Shown piece by piece: positions 18,514-27,211 of a stretch of DNA of 64,000 bases. The notes under the pieces were generated by a model that searched no databases, had not been told where the DNA came from, and saw nothing but the letters and a program-made list of their open reading frames with translations. The stretch comes from an uncultured Clostridia bacterium (GTDB taxonomy: Bacteria; Bacillota; Clostridia; UBA1381), in assembly GCA_934476675.1 (NCBI GenBank), contig CAKSOE010000006.1:66247-130246 (forward strand), given 5' to 3'. Each line of letters opens with the position of its first letter. Within the stretch, counting starts at the first letter, position 1. The position numbers and the translations under genes are program-made.

Positions 18514-18981
18514 ATGGAAGAAAAATTTATGCGCGAGGCAATCCGACAGGCTAAAAAGGCGGCGGATATAGGCGAAATGCCGATTGGCGCCGTTATAGTC
18601 CGGAACGGGAAAATTGTTTCGAGAGGTTACAATAAGCGTGAAAAAAAGAAAAATGCACTGCTTCATGCCGAAGTTGACGCAATAAATAAGGCTTGCAGAC
18701 GATTGGGCGGCTGGCGGCTGCCGGAATGTGATATGTATGTCACGTTAGAGCCGTGTCCGATGTGTGCGGGAGCGATTCTCAATGCACGTATAGATAACGT
18801 GTATTTCGGTGCGTTTGATAAAAAATCCGGCTGCGGCGGCTCGGTGATAAATCTGTTTGATATGAAATTATGCAACTATACCGTGAATGTTACCGGAGGA
18901 ATTATGGAGGAAAAGTGTTCGGAAATAATTAAGGGCTTTTTCAGGCAATTAAGAAATAGTAAAGGTAACAAAACAGAATAA
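18514..18981 (+). CDS. tadA: tRNA-specific adenosine deaminase
   Basis: This 155-residue zinc enzyme converts adenosine-34 of tRNA-Arg(ACG) to inosine, letting one tRNA read several Arg codons. Zinc and catalytic motifs are visible: HAEVDA (His ligand and proton-shuttle Glu) and PCPMCAG (two Cys ligands). TadA features such as the N-terminal M..A...A..A...GE.PIGAV pattern separate it from guanine or cytidine deaminases. It is monocistronic between its own promoter and that of the GH2 gene. The function is essential in most bacteria. Confidence 0.93.
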   Translation: MEEKFMREAIRQAKKAADIGEMPIGAVIVRNGKIVSRGYNKREKKKNALLHAEVDAINKACRRLGGWRLPECDMYVTLEPCPMCAGAILNARIDNVYFGAFDKKSGCGGSVINLFDMKLCNYTVNVTGGIMEEKCSEIIKGFFRQLRNSKGNKTE

Positions 18982-19037
18982 TCGGGCAGATTGGCATAAT
19001 AGTATAAAAAATAAATTATAATTGTCATATTAATATA

Positions 19038-19066
19038 TTCAAATTACAAGCGGACAGCATTATAAT
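19038..19066 (+). promoter_or_regulatory. promoter of the GH2 gene
   Basis: TTCAAA (19038-19043), a 17-bp spacer and a perfect TATAAT (19061-19066), 33 bp before the start of the beta-mannosidase-like gene. Confidence 0.6.
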
Positions 19067-19099
19067 TAAATTAAAAACTTATGCAGCAGCACGGGGGAA

Positions 19100-21397
19100 A
19101 TGGATATGTTTAATTGGAAAATTGCCTATGCACCGAATTTTTTATGCAGTAAATTTAAAATTTCGACAATTGCGGATATAAAAAACTCCGGTATGAATAT
19201 AATCAGTGCAGAAGTGCCGGGAAATTTCGAGTTAGACTTAATGCGCGGGGGGAAAATACCCGATTTATATTACTCAACCAATACACTTGAAGCGCAGAAG
19301 CTTGAAAATATGCACGTATGGTACTTTTCGGAGTTTGACGCTGAGGATAAAAATTCGCATCTTTGCTTTGAGGGCATTGATACGATTTCGGAAATATATG
19401 TAAACGGAAAACTTGTTAAAAAAACAGACAATATGTTTATGTCATATGATGTATATGCCGATCTGAAATACGGAAAAAACGAAGTTATCGTACATATTCT
19501 GCCGGTATGTATAGAGGCGAGAAAGTACGAAATTCCTCCGCTGTGCTTTGCGTTTAAATATAATTTTGCCTCGCTCAATATAAGAAAGGCGGCTCATATG
19601 TTCGGCTGGGATATTATGCCCAGAATTGTTTCGGCAGGAATATGGAAACCCGTAACGCTTGTGAAAAACAAAGAGGATAAGATAAAGGACGTATATTTCA
19701 CAACGAATTTTATAGATAAAAAAAACAATTCGGCGCAGCTGCGATTCTGTATTAATACGGATATATCGGGCGATTATGCCACAGACTATTCGGTAAGAAT
19801 ATGCGGAGAATGCGGCGAAAGTACGTTTGAAGAAAATGAAATTATGTGGAATAACGGATTTCAGTTTAATTTCACCGTTAACAATGTAAAGCTTTGGTAT
19901 CCTAAAAATCACGGTAAACCGAATTTATATAAAACGCAAGTTGAGCTGCTGTATAAAAACAATACGGTTGATACATATGAGCTTAATGTCGGAATACGTA
20001 CGGCGGAGCTTGATGTAAGCGACAGCAGCGAAAGATGCATCGGTGATTTTTGCCTTAAAGTTAACGGTGAGCGGATATTTGTGTTGGGAACAAACTGGGT
20101 TCCGTTGGACGCTTTTCATTCGCAGGATGAAAAAAGGCTTGACAAGGCACTTGAAATGCTCGGCGATTTAGGCTGCAATGCTGTGAGATGCTGGGGAGGA
20201 AACGTGTACGAAAGTGACAGATTCTTTGATTTCTGCGACAGTCACGGTATCATGGTATGGCAGGACTTTGCAATGGGCTGCGGCGTTTATCCGCAGGACG
20301 AAAGCTTTTCAAAAAAACTTGCAGATGAAGCGGTATTTCAGATAAAGCGTCTGCGCAATCACCCCTCATTGGTATTGTGGGCAGGGGATAATGAATGTGA
20401 TTTGGCTTACAGCGAGTGGACAGGATATTCAAAAGACCCGAACAACAACGAATTAACACGCAAGCTGCTGAAAAAATTGGTTGAAATTTATGATTATTCA
20501 AGACCGTATCTTGCAAGCTCGCCGTTTATAAGCCGAAAAGCGTATGAAAGCGGATTGCCGCTGCCGGAGGATCATTTATGGGGACCGAGAGATTATTTTA
20601 AGGGCGAATTTTATAAAAATGCAAAAAGCCGCTTTGCGTCGGAAACGGGTTATCAGGGAATGCCGTCTCCCAAATCGCTTAACCGATTTTTAAGCCGTCC
20701 CGAGGTGATTTTTAAAGATAACGGCGAACCGACAGATGAGTATACCGTTCATGCGGCTTCGCCGGAAGTTGATAAAAAATCTCCGTACATTTATCGGATC
20801 GGGCTGACATACAGCCAGATAATAACGCTGTTCGGCAAGGCGGAGCGGGAAATTGACGATTTAATCAGACAGAGTCAGATTTCGCAGGCAGAGGCAAAAA
20901 AATATTTTATAGAAAAATTCCGGATTAAAAAATGGTATTGTACGGGCATAATCTGGTGGAATCTTTTAGACGGATGGCCGCAGGTTTCCGATGCGGTAGT
21001 GGACTATTACTTCTGCAGGAAACTGGCATACAATTATATAAAACGTTCTCAGCAGCCTGTCTGCCTTATGTTTGACGAACCGCAGAACAATAAAATTACT
21101 CTGTATGCGGTGAATGATTTAACCCATGATGTATCGTTTGATTATGAAATAACCGAGGTTTACAGCGGAAAGAAAATTTGCGGCTCAAAAGTCACCGTTC
21201 CGGCAGATTCGGCAGCAGCGGCAGCGGAGATAATTACAGAAAACGATGAGCAAAAGTTCTATCTGATAGAGTGGACGTTTAACGGCGAACGGTACAAAAA
21301 TCATTATTGCACAAACCTGTTGAATATTGATTACAAAAAATATTTATCCGCTCTGAAAAAATGCGGATTTGATGAGTTTGAGGGATTTGACAAGTAA
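19100..21397 (+). CDS. GH2 beta-mannosidase-like enzyme
   Basis: This 765-residue cytoplasmic protein has no signal peptide. Order: jelly-roll sugar-binding domain (about 1-170, with AHMFGWDIMPRI), Ig-like domain (180-300), TIM barrel (about 305-640) and a beta-rich tail. The acid/base is E432 in AGDNECD and the nucleophile E515 in ASETGYQG. CWGGNVYES and MVWQDFAMGC are characteristic of the beta-mannosidase branch of GH2. It would remove terminal beta-linked sugars, probably mannose, from imported oligosaccharides. It has its own promoter and terminator; the next gene, also sugar-related, is 444 bases away. A second in-frame ATG at 19106 could be the true start. Confidence 0.83.
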   Translation: MDMFNWKIAYAPNFLCSKFKISTIADIKNSGMNIISAEVPGNFELDLMRGGKIPDLYYSTNTLEAQKLENMHVWYFSEFDAEDKNSHLCFEGIDTISEIYVNGKLVKKTDNMFMSYDVYADLKYGKNEVIVHILPVCIEARKYEIPPLCFAFKYNFASLNIRKAAHMFGWDIMPRIVSAGIWKPVTLVKNKEDKIKDVYFTTNFIDKKNNSAQLRFCINTDISGDYATDYSVRICGECGESTFEENEIMWNNGFQFNFTVNNVKLWYPKNHGKPNLYKTQVELLYKNNTVDTYELNVGIRTAELDVSDSSERCIGDFCLKVNGERIFVLGTNWVPLDAFHSQDEKRLDKALEMLGDLGCNAVRCWGGNVYESDRFFDFCDSHGIMVWQDFAMGCGVYPQDESFSKKLADEAVFQIKRLRNHPSLVLWAGDNECDLAYSEWTGYSKDPNNNELTRKLLKKLVEIYDYSRPYLASSPFISRKAYESGLPLPEDHLWGPRDYFKGEFYKNAKSRFASETGYQGMPSPKSLNRFLSRPEVIFKDNGEPTDEYTVHAASPEVDKKSPYIYRIGLTYSQIITLFGKAEREIDDLIRQSQISQAEAKKYFIEKFRIKKWYCTGIIWWNLLDGWPQVSDAVVDYYFCRKLAYNYIKRSQQPVCLMFDEPQNNKITLYAVNDLTHDVSFDYEITEVYSGKKICGSKVTVPADSAAAAAEIITENDEQKFYLIEWTFNGERYKNHYCTNLLNIDYKKYLSALKKCGFDEFEGFDK

Positions 21398-21426
21398 CTG
21401 TAAAAAATTACAGTTACTTGTTTTTA
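21391..21426 (+). terminator. intrinsic terminator overlapping the GH2 stop codon
   Basis: CAAGTAACTGTA (21391-21402) pairs with TACAGTTACTTG (21409-21420) and is followed by six T. The stop codon TAA lies inside the 5' arm. Confidence 0.85.
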
Positions 21427-21741
21427 CGGTTTTATATTTCCGTTAGTTTCAATAATATATGGCGAATATGTTTTTTGACAAACTTAACAGTCTTTTTTAA
21501 AAGCAGTTTCACTTATTCACATTATCCTTATTTTTATAAAGCAGTCTATCCTCAGCTTCACAATTATATTTAATATAATTTGCTGTCGTAGACTATTTTT
21601 GTATTTCAAGAAAATTTATCATAAAACTGCAATCTAATCCGTTGCAAGTTTTATTATTCGATGTGCGGCGAGCTGAAAGCCGCACGCAAGCAGACAGGTT
21701 ATCCGATATTTTAATTAAAACGCTGTCACCTGATATTGTAC
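21427..21741. other. AT-rich intergenic stretch, no gene seen
   Basis: The 444-base gap between the GH2 terminator and the next gene contains no convincing coding frame on either strand. A 60-codon minus-strand frame (21593-21775) lacks a ribosome-binding site and a recognisable product. An AT-rich palindromic stretch lies near 21561-21580, and a small inverted repeat built on GTGCGGC and GCCGCAC lies near 21662-21683. It could be a decayed gene or a long regulatory region. Confidence 0.5.
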
Positions 21742-21776
21742 GGACTAAAATTACATAAAATTGGACTAAAATCACG
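21742..21776 (+). repeat. two tandem 21-bp-spaced repeats beside a promoter
   Basis: GGACTAAAATTACA begins at 21742 and GGACTAAAATCACG at 21763, so the same 10-base core recurs exactly 21 bp later, which is two helical turns. The second copy ends at the -35 box of the GH109-like gene promoter. This geometry is typical of an activator bound as a direct-repeat dimer. Confidence 0.55.
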
Positions 21777-21804
21777 TTGATATGTAATTTCGGTATGATA
21801 TAAT
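21777..21804 (+). promoter_or_regulatory. promoter of the GH109-like gene
   Basis: TTGATA (21777-21782), a 16-bp spacer and TATAAT (21799-21804), 37 bp before the ATG. Confidence 0.65.
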
Positions 21805-21841
21805 TAAGGTATAATATTTGCTTTTATACGGAGGTGCAGTC

Positions 21842-23047
21842 ATGGAGGATATAAGAATAGGATATATCGGATTGGGACAAAGAGGAATGGGGTTGTTAAA
21901 GGACGTAGTGCTCAGTCAGCAGGAAAAGGTTACAGCTGTGTGCGATGTCTATGCGGACAGATGTGCGGAGGGCGCAGACGAGGTTGAAAAGTCGGGACAG
22001 CCGCGCCCGGAAGAATACGGCGATTTCAACGATGTAATTAATGATAAAAATGTAAATACCGTTATCATTGCCACGGCATGGGAAAGCCATGTTGAAATAG
22101 CTGTCGCTGCAATGAAGGCCGGTAAGGCTGTTGCAATGGAGGTAGGCGGAGCGTATACGATTGAGCAGTGCTATGAGCTGGTTAAAACATATGAGGAAAC
22201 AAAAACGCCATTTATGTTCCTTGAAAATTGTTGTTTCGGCAGACGTGAAATGATGGCGCTGAATATGGTGCAAAACGGTCTTTTGGGCGAAATTGTGCAT
22301 TGCGAGGGCGGTTATCAGCATGATTTGCGTGAGGAAATTGCATACGGAAAGGAAAACAGGCATTACAGATTGAGAAATTATCTTATGCGTAATTGCGAAA
22401 ATTACCCCACGCATGACTTAGGCCCGATTGCAAAGATACTCGAAATAAATCATGGAAACAGAATGATTACTCTTACATCAACGGCGTCAAAATCCGCCGG
22501 TCTGCATGAATACATTATGCAGAACAAAAAAGACGATGAACAGCTGAAAAATGCGGTGTTTGCACAGGGAGATATTATAACGACTGTTATAAAATGTGCG
22601 CGCGGCGAAACCGTGGTGCTTACTCTTGATACAACCTTGCCGCGCTATTACAGCAGAGGTTTTATTGTACGAGGAACAAAGGGTATGTATGAGGAGGTTA
22701 CGGATTCGGTATTTTTAGATGCCGCAGGAGATGCGAAGCATGATTTTGACTGGCGCAAAGAATGTATCGGAAATGCGGAAAAATACAAAGAGGAATGGGA
22801 ACATCCCATATGGAAGAAATATATTGAGGACGGAGTGCAGGGAACGCACGACGGCATGGATTGGCTGGAATTTAAGGTGTTCTTTGACGCGCTGAGAGAG
22901 GATAAGCCGATGCCGATAGATGTGTATGACGCCGCAAGCTGGATGGCAATAACGGCATTGTCCGAAGAATCAATCTCAAAGGGCGGGGCTGTCGTTAATA
23001 TTCCCGATTTCACAAACGGAAAGTGGCACAGAAACATTATTGATTAA
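21842..23047 (+). CDS. Gfo/Idh/MocA oxidoreductase, GH109-like
   Basis: This 401-residue protein starts at ATG 21842 after GGAGGTG. Residues 1-130 form an NAD(P)-binding Rossmann fold (IGYIGLGQRGMG). The rest is a Gfo/Idh/MocA C-terminal domain. The stretch LENCCFGRREMMAL, then GLLGEIVHCEGGYQHDLR, resembles GH109 alpha-N-acetylgalactosaminidases, which cleave glycosides by NAD-dependent oxidation and elimination rather than simple hydrolysis. It could alternatively be an ordinary sugar dehydrogenase. It has its own promoter, a tandem-repeat element upstream and a strong terminator, so it is regulated as a single gene. Confidence 0.75.
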   Translation: MEDIRIGYIGLGQRGMGLLKDVVLSQQEKVTAVCDVYADRCAEGADEVEKSGQPRPEEYGDFNDVINDKNVNTVIIATAWESHVEIAVAAMKAGKAVAMEVGGAYTIEQCYELVKTYEETKTPFMFLENCCFGRREMMALNMVQNGLLGEIVHCEGGYQHDLREEIAYGKENRHYRLRNYLMRNCENYPTHDLGPIAKILEINHGNRMITLTSTASKSAGLHEYIMQNKKDDEQLKNAVFAQGDIITTVIKCARGETVVLTLDTTLPRYYSRGFIVRGTKGMYEEVTDSVFLDAAGDAKHDFDWRKECIGNAEKYKEEWEHPIWKKYIEDGVQGTHDGMDWLEFKVFFDALREDKPMPIDVYDAASWMAITALSEESISKGGAVVNIPDFTNGKWHRNIID

Positions 23048-23050
23048 AAT

Positions 23051-23091
23051 AAAAAGATGTATAAAAAGTAATTTTTTATACATCTTTTTTT
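23051..23091 (+). terminator. intrinsic terminator of the GH109-like gene
   Basis: AAAAAGATGTATAAAAA pairs with TTTTTATACATCTTTTT around a short loop and runs into T residues. Confidence 0.85.
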
Positions 23092-23101
23092 GTGCAAGAT
23101 G

Positions 23102-23130
23102 TTGCTTTTTTCTATAAATTATAATATAAT
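23102..23130 (+). promoter_or_regulatory. promoter of the secreted stalk-domain protein
   Basis: TTGCTT (23102-23107), 17-bp spacer, TATAAT (23125-23130); the gene starts 52 bp downstream. Confidence 0.55.
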
Positions 23131-23182
23131 ATAGGCGATTACAACACATACGGACAGATGATATAAAAAACGGGGGATAGAA

Positions 23183-24727
23183 ATGAAAAAAACAATAATA
23201 GGTGCAATTACGGCGGCAATGATGTGTATAACGGCATTGCAGGTATGCGCAGCCGATAGGGCGTACCGGATAAAAAAGCAGGTGCTGCTTGATTATACGC
23301 CGATAGAATCATATGTTATCGATGAAGAAATATATATACCGGCGGAGGAATTGGCATACTATGGGTTTGATGTGGATTATGACGCGGAAAACCGCGCAGT
23401 AAATATCAGCAGGAATAAATTTGCTTATCCCGTGTATACAAAGCAAAGATGGGAATCTGCGTGCCGCAAGCAAACATATGCCGATATATACAAAAGCGGA
23501 ATAACGGTATATCTTGACGGACAAGCCGTTGACAGCTTTTCAATAGGCGGTTGGGAACTGATACGCATTGATGAACTTAAAAAGTACGGAACGATTAGCA
23601 GCAATAATTACGATGATATAAACATTGAAATATACAAAAGAGAAATTGTAAATGAAGTTGAGAACGCGGAAAACAAGCAGGAGGTAACCTATACCGATAA
23701 GTGGCGGCATGAGAATCACTATGTCGGACAGGTAAATGCCGAGAATGAACCGGACGGATGGGGGAGCTGTGAAATCAAATACGGTTATAGCAAAACCACC
23801 TATATAGGGCATTTTTCAAACGGAAATCCTGACGGAGTGATTCATAAGCAAACATATAAAACGGTATCCCGGTCGTATACCCACCGATATACGAATTTTA
23901 TCGGTGAGGTTGACGGAAGCCGTGAAGCAAAGAGAGAATATATTACTTATGAAGGGCAGTTAAGAGTGGATTTAGTAAGAGGAGAGAATTTCAGATGCTT
24001 TATAACTCCCTTTTTACAAATTCCGGAATGGACGGGACCCGAAACCCCACCCGATACAACAGTATATTTGAAGGGGTGCTATTATGAGGTATCATACGGT
24101 CAGTATGGTACGAACGCATATCGTATATGGTATGATAACGGCGATAACGCAGTAATGCAATATGTAAGGAGCAAATATGCAACGTTTCCGAATCATTTTG
24201 GTGAAATAATGAAAAAAAATCCTAAGATATATAAAGCAGACAGCTTTTATGAATATGAAAATGACAAAGAAATATTTTATAACACATTTATGTGCACAAT
24301 GACAGGAGACGGAACAGAAGACAGTCCGATAGTATTAAATGACCCGAATGATGGAGCAGAACAATATCCTTTGCATATAACAATAGAATTAAACGGTGAA
24401 ATTCTGACGTTTGGGTGGTCTGAAAAAGTGTTTGTTAAAAACGGATGTACGTTTGTACCTTTACGTGAAATAAGTGAAGCCATGGGAGCAGAGGTTTCAT
24501 GGGAGGGCGATACACAAACCGTAAAACTCGAAAAAGATGGAAAAACAATATTGTTTAAAATAGGGGACAACGTAATGATTGCAGATGATTCGGAAATATT
24601 TATTGATGAAGCACCGCAGCTTATATTTGACAGTACTTTCATTCCGGTAAGAATCATTTGTGATGCATTCGGTGCTTCCGTAGAATGGAATGACAATATA
24701 AAACGAGTTATAATTACGTCAGGTTAA
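23183..24727 (+). CDS. secreted protein with amine-oxidase-like stalk domains and MORN-like centre
   Basis: This 514-residue protein has a signal peptide (cleavage near VCAAD, residue 24). Residues about 30-85 resemble half of a copper-amine-oxidase-like stalk domain (IYIPAEELAYYGFDVDYD). Residues about 410-514 form a full one, with CTFVPLREISEAMGAEVSW and FIPVRIICDAFGASVEW as the repeated halves. The centre (about 185-290) carries short G-W-G/Y.G.F..G repeats like MORN motifs (PDGWGSCEIKYG, YIGHFSNGNPDG). No enzyme motif was found. Stalk domains of this kind are common on the outside of Clostridia and Paenibacillus; the protein is probably a cell-envelope or surface factor. Function unknown. 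Confidence 0.65.
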   Translation: MKKTIIGAITAAMMCITALQVCAADRAYRIKKQVLLDYTPIESYVIDEEIYIPAEELAYYGFDVDYDAENRAVNISRNKFAYPVYTKQRWESACRKQTYADIYKSGITVYLDGQAVDSFSIGGWELIRIDELKKYGTISSNNYDDINIEIYKREIVNEVENAENKQEVTYTDKWRHENHYVGQVNAENEPDGWGSCEIKYGYSKTTYIGHFSNGNPDGVIHKQTYKTVSRSYTHRYTNFIGEVDGSREAKREYITYEGQLRVDLVRGENFRCFITPFLQIPEWTGPETPPDTTVYLKGCYYEVSYGQYGTNAYRIWYDNGDNAVMQYVRSKYATFPNHFGEIMKKNPKIYKADSFYEYENDKEIFYNTFMCTMTGDGTEDSPIVLNDPNDGAEQYPLHITIELNGEILTFGWSEKVFVKNGCTFVPLREISEAMGAEVSWEGDTQTVKLEKDGKTILFKIGDNVMIADDSEIFIDEAPQLIFDSTFIPVRIICDAFGASVEWNDNIKRVIITSG

Positions 24728-24757
24728 AGATTTTTACCGCACTTCGACACAATATGC

Positions 24758-24790
24758 AAAAGGCAGCCGCAAAAGAACGGCTGCCTTTTT
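24758..24790. terminator. bidirectional terminator between the stalk protein and KDG kinase genes
   Basis: AAAGGCAGCCG and CGGCTGCCTTT flank an 8-base loop, with T residues on the plus side and A residues on the other. It serves the convergent genes ending at 24727 (plus) and 24808 (minus). Confidence 0.85.
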
Positions 24791-24807
24791 ATTATGAGAA
24801 AACAGAA

Positions 24808-25836
24808 TTATCTTACCATTTCGTCCTGAATGCCGGTAGCGTGGTGAGCGGAAATAACGCTTTCGATTTCGTCAATGCTGCTTGCCGACATATCGCCCGG
24901 GACGGTATCCTTTACGGCAGACAACGCATTTCCGACGGAAAGTGCGCGATTGATACTTCCTCCCGACAAAATTCCGTACAGCACGCCCGCAACATATGCA
25001 TCGCCGCTGCCGACACGGTCGATAACTTCAATATCTATGTAAGGTTTTTCTTCGTAATAATTTCCGTCAGAGTAGATTATGGACCCGAAATTATGCCTTG
25101 TCGGACTGATTACCTCACGATGCGTTGACGCAACTATCTTGCAGCCGTAATCGTCCGAATACTGTTTCAGAATCTCTCGGAGAGTGCCTGTTCTCTGCAA
25201 CATTCTGCGTGAGGTTTCCTCCGAAACAAACAAAATATCCACCATCGGAAAAATTTCCTCTATTGTCTTGCGCGCCTCCTCCTCGCTCCACAGCGCGGAG
25301 CGGTAGTTAACGTCAAAGCTTATGGCGGCCCCGTTTTGCTTCATGCGTTTTATGACCTCCATTGCGGTTTCGCGCAGCTGCGGATCAAGTGCAAGCGTGA
25401 TTGAGCTTATATGGAACATTCGGGTTTTTGTATAAATATCATCGGGAATTTCAGACAGCGAAAGTGAGCAGACCGAACTGCCGGCGCGGTCGTAGACAAC
25501 CGAGGATTTGCGCGGATATGCGCCGCTTTCATAATAGTACAGACCGAGCCTTGCCTGCTTTGAGTAATCGTATACCACATAATCATCGCTGACATTTCCG
25601 TAGCGTATTTTGCGGCATATAAAATGCCCCATTTTGTTTTTCGGTAGCTTTGTTATTATGGCTGAACGTATTCCGAGCATTGCCGCTCCCGAAACAACGT
25701 TTAATTCACTGCCGCCCGCATTTTTTTCAAAAGTTTCGCTCTGCGATATTTTTTCCTTATCGGGAGGTGAAAGACGGAGCATTACCTCACCCATACCGAT
25801 TAAGTCAAAATCAGCTTTTGCTTTTATAAAATCCAT
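24808..25836 (-). CDS. kdgK: PfkB-family sugar kinase, probable 2-keto-3-deoxygluconate kinase
   Basis: This 342-residue cytoplasmic kinase belongs to the ribokinase/PfkB fold. The N-terminal LIGMGEVMLRLSPP and KNAGGSELNVV motifs fit KDG kinases, and the C-terminal VGSGDAY carries the anion hole and catalytic base D279. It would phosphorylate 2-keto-3-deoxygluconate, the common intermediate of pectin-derived galacturonate and glucuronate catabolism; a fructokinase or other PfkB substrate cannot be excluded. It is one of only two minus-strand genes in the window and has a good promoter. The usual partner, KDPG aldolase, is not visible here. The tagaturonate reductase at the right edge belongs to the same pathway. 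Confidence 0.78.
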   Translation of the reverse strand: MDFIKAKADFDLIGMGEVMLRLSPPDKEKISQSETFEKNAGGSELNVVSGAAMLGIRSAIITKLPKNKMGHFICRKIRYGNVSDDYVVYDYSKQARLGLYYYESGAYPRKSSVVYDRAGSSVCSLSLSEIPDDIYTKTRMFHISSITLALDPQLRETAMEVIKRMKQNGAAISFDVNYRSALWSEEEARKTIEEIFPMVDILFVSEETSRRMLQRTGTLREILKQYSDDYGCKIVASTHREVISPTRHNFGSIIYSDGNYYEEKPYIDIEVIDRVGSGDAYVAGVLYGILSGGSINRALSVGNALSAVKDTVPGDMSASSIDEIESVISAHHATGIQDEMVR

Positions 25837-25871
25837 TTTTTCTACCTCTGTTTCTTAATATGCTTACTGAT

Positions 25872-25900
25872 ATTATATAACATTTGCTGTGAATTTTCAA
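25872..25900 (-). promoter_or_regulatory. promoter of the KDG kinase gene
   Basis: Read on the minus strand: TTGAAA (25900-25895), 17-bp spacer and TATAAT (25877-25872), 35 bp before the start codon. Confidence 0.75.
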
Positions 25901-25910
25901 TAAATTATGT

Positions 25911-25928
25911 GTAAAAACTCTTGACAAG
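25911..25928 (+). repeat. 18-mer shared by two intergenic regions, copy 1
   Basis: GTAAAAACTCTTGACAAG occurs here and identically at 27140-27157. The second copy forms the -35 region of a promoter. This copy also contains TTGACA, but no good -10 follows at the right distance. Confidence 0.6.
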
Positions 25929-25999
25929 TAATCAGTTGGGGACAATAAACTGTAATTTTACAACCACTGGCAATAGTTTTGATAAATTAGTAATAAGGC

Positions 26000-26028
26000 T
26001 TGATAATTTTAGAAAAGTATGATATAAT
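26000..26028 (+). promoter_or_regulatory. promoter of the zinc-ribbon membrane protein gene
   Basis: TTGATA (26000-26005), 17-bp spacer, TATAAT (26023-26028), 41 bp before the ATG. Confidence 0.7.
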
Positions 26029-26069
26029 ATTCCAGTAAACATTTTTGTACTACAAGGAGGAATATAAGA

Positions 26070-27116
26070 ATGGGACTTATAAAATGCCCTGATTGTGGAA
26101 AAAAGGTATCTGACAGACTTGATTCATGTCCTAAATGCGGATGCCCATTTACCGATGAGATTAAGTTGCAAAATATACCTGACGGAATAAGCTCGGCAAA
26201 AACAAAAGAATCAAAATTTGTAAACAAGAAAAAAGCAGTAGTAATTGCATTTATTTGTGTTGCGGCAGTTATTGCTACTGCGGTATTGATTTTTGTACTT
26301 AACTTTAAAAATATGCAAGTTAAGAAAGCTAATGAATACATAGCAAATTATCAGTATAGCAAGGCAGTTAATGTTCTTGAAAGATATAAAAACGACGATG
26401 ATGTAAAAAATATATATGAAAAAGCAGAATTTATGACTACTGACGAAGGACAGTTTATTCTTGATTTTTCGCAGGGTCTAATGAAACGTTGGTCTATAAG
26501 CAATACTGATAATAATGAGGAAACATATAGAAAATGTGTTGATGCCGAATTAGAGTATTTAAGCAAATATAAAAATAAAAAATTTGATGATGAAACATTT
26601 AATTCTAAGGTACAAGAATACCTTGAAGCATTAGATATACAAAGCAAAGCACTGAATTTAGTACAAACCGATTATTCACGGTATTCGTCCGAATGGGATA
26701 AAGGGTATAAAAAACGAACGGTGCTCGTCTCGTATTTTCTAAGTAATTATGATGTACCTATTGAAGAAAAGTATGCACAGACGAAATCAGAATTTCTTGC
26801 ATCGGCTTCTGCGGTTTCTGCACAAACTGAACTGGATAATCAGATAGATGCTATGATTCATGAAAATACATTTGCAAAAGTAAAGGATTCATACGGTTTT
26901 CAGGAATATACTATACAGATTGAAAATAAAACTGATAAGACTTTTGATAGCTTTCAGCTAATCGTTAATTGTATGGATGTTGATGGAAATATTCTTAGTC
27001 AAAATTACACGAATTCCCTAACTACATTTGAACCTAACCAAAAAGCAACGTTTGAATTTAGTACCGATAAAGCTCCTGCATCTCTTACATGGAAGGCAGA
27101 CTATTATTTAAATTAA
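26070..27116 (+). CDS. zinc-ribbon membrane protein with FxLYD-like tail
   Basis: A 348-residue protein with an AAGGAGG ribosome-binding site. Residues 5-27 form a zinc ribbon (CPDCGKKVSDRLDSCPKCGC). A single transmembrane helix follows at about residues 57-80, preceded by Lys residues, so the ribbon faces the cytoplasm and the rest lies outside. The external part is largely helical, then about 280-348 resembles an FxLYD-type beta domain (YTIQIENKTDKTFDSFQLIV). Proteins of this layout are common in Firmicutes but poorly characterised. Codon use is more AT-rich than in its neighbours, hinting at different ancestry. Function unknown. Confidence 0.65.
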   Translation: MGLIKCPDCGKKVSDRLDSCPKCGCPFTDEIKLQNIPDGISSAKTKESKFVNKKKAVVIAFICVAAVIATAVLIFVLNFKNMQVKKANEYIANYQYSKAVNVLERYKNDDDVKNIYEKAEFMTTDEGQFILDFSQGLMKRWSISNTDNNEETYRKCVDAELEYLSKYKNKKFDDETFNSKVQEYLEALDIQSKALNLVQTDYSRYSSEWDKGYKKRTVLVSYFLSNYDVPIEEKYAQTKSEFLASASAVSAQTELDNQIDAMIHENTFAKVKDSYGFQEYTIQIENKTDKTFDSFQLIVNCMDVDGNILSQNYTNSLTTFEPNQKATFEFSTDKAPASLTWKADYYLN

Positions 27117-27139
27117 TAGGTGATTATATAGCGGAAATC

Positions 27140-27157
27140 GTAAAAACTCTTGACAAG
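27140..27157 (+). repeat. 18-mer shared by two intergenic regions, copy 2
   Basis: Identical to 25911-25928. Here its TTGACA is the -35 element of the GNAT gene promoter. The two copies flank the zinc-ribbon gene 1.2 kb apart. Confidence 0.6.
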
Positions 27158-27178
27158 CCGTAAACTTTTATTCATAAT
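27150..27178 (+). promoter_or_regulatory. promoter of the GNAT-YoaP gene
   Basis: TTGACA (27150-27155), 17-bp spacer, CATAAT (27173-27178), 33 bp upstream of the ATG. Confidence 0.7.
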
Positions 27179-27211
27179 AAAATCAAGGGGTCAGAAGAAA
27201 GGATAAAGTTT

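Noticed and set aside
21593..21775. 60-codon minus-strand frame in the gap after the GH2 gene
   Set aside because: No ribosome-binding site or similarity recognised; at most a decayed remnant.
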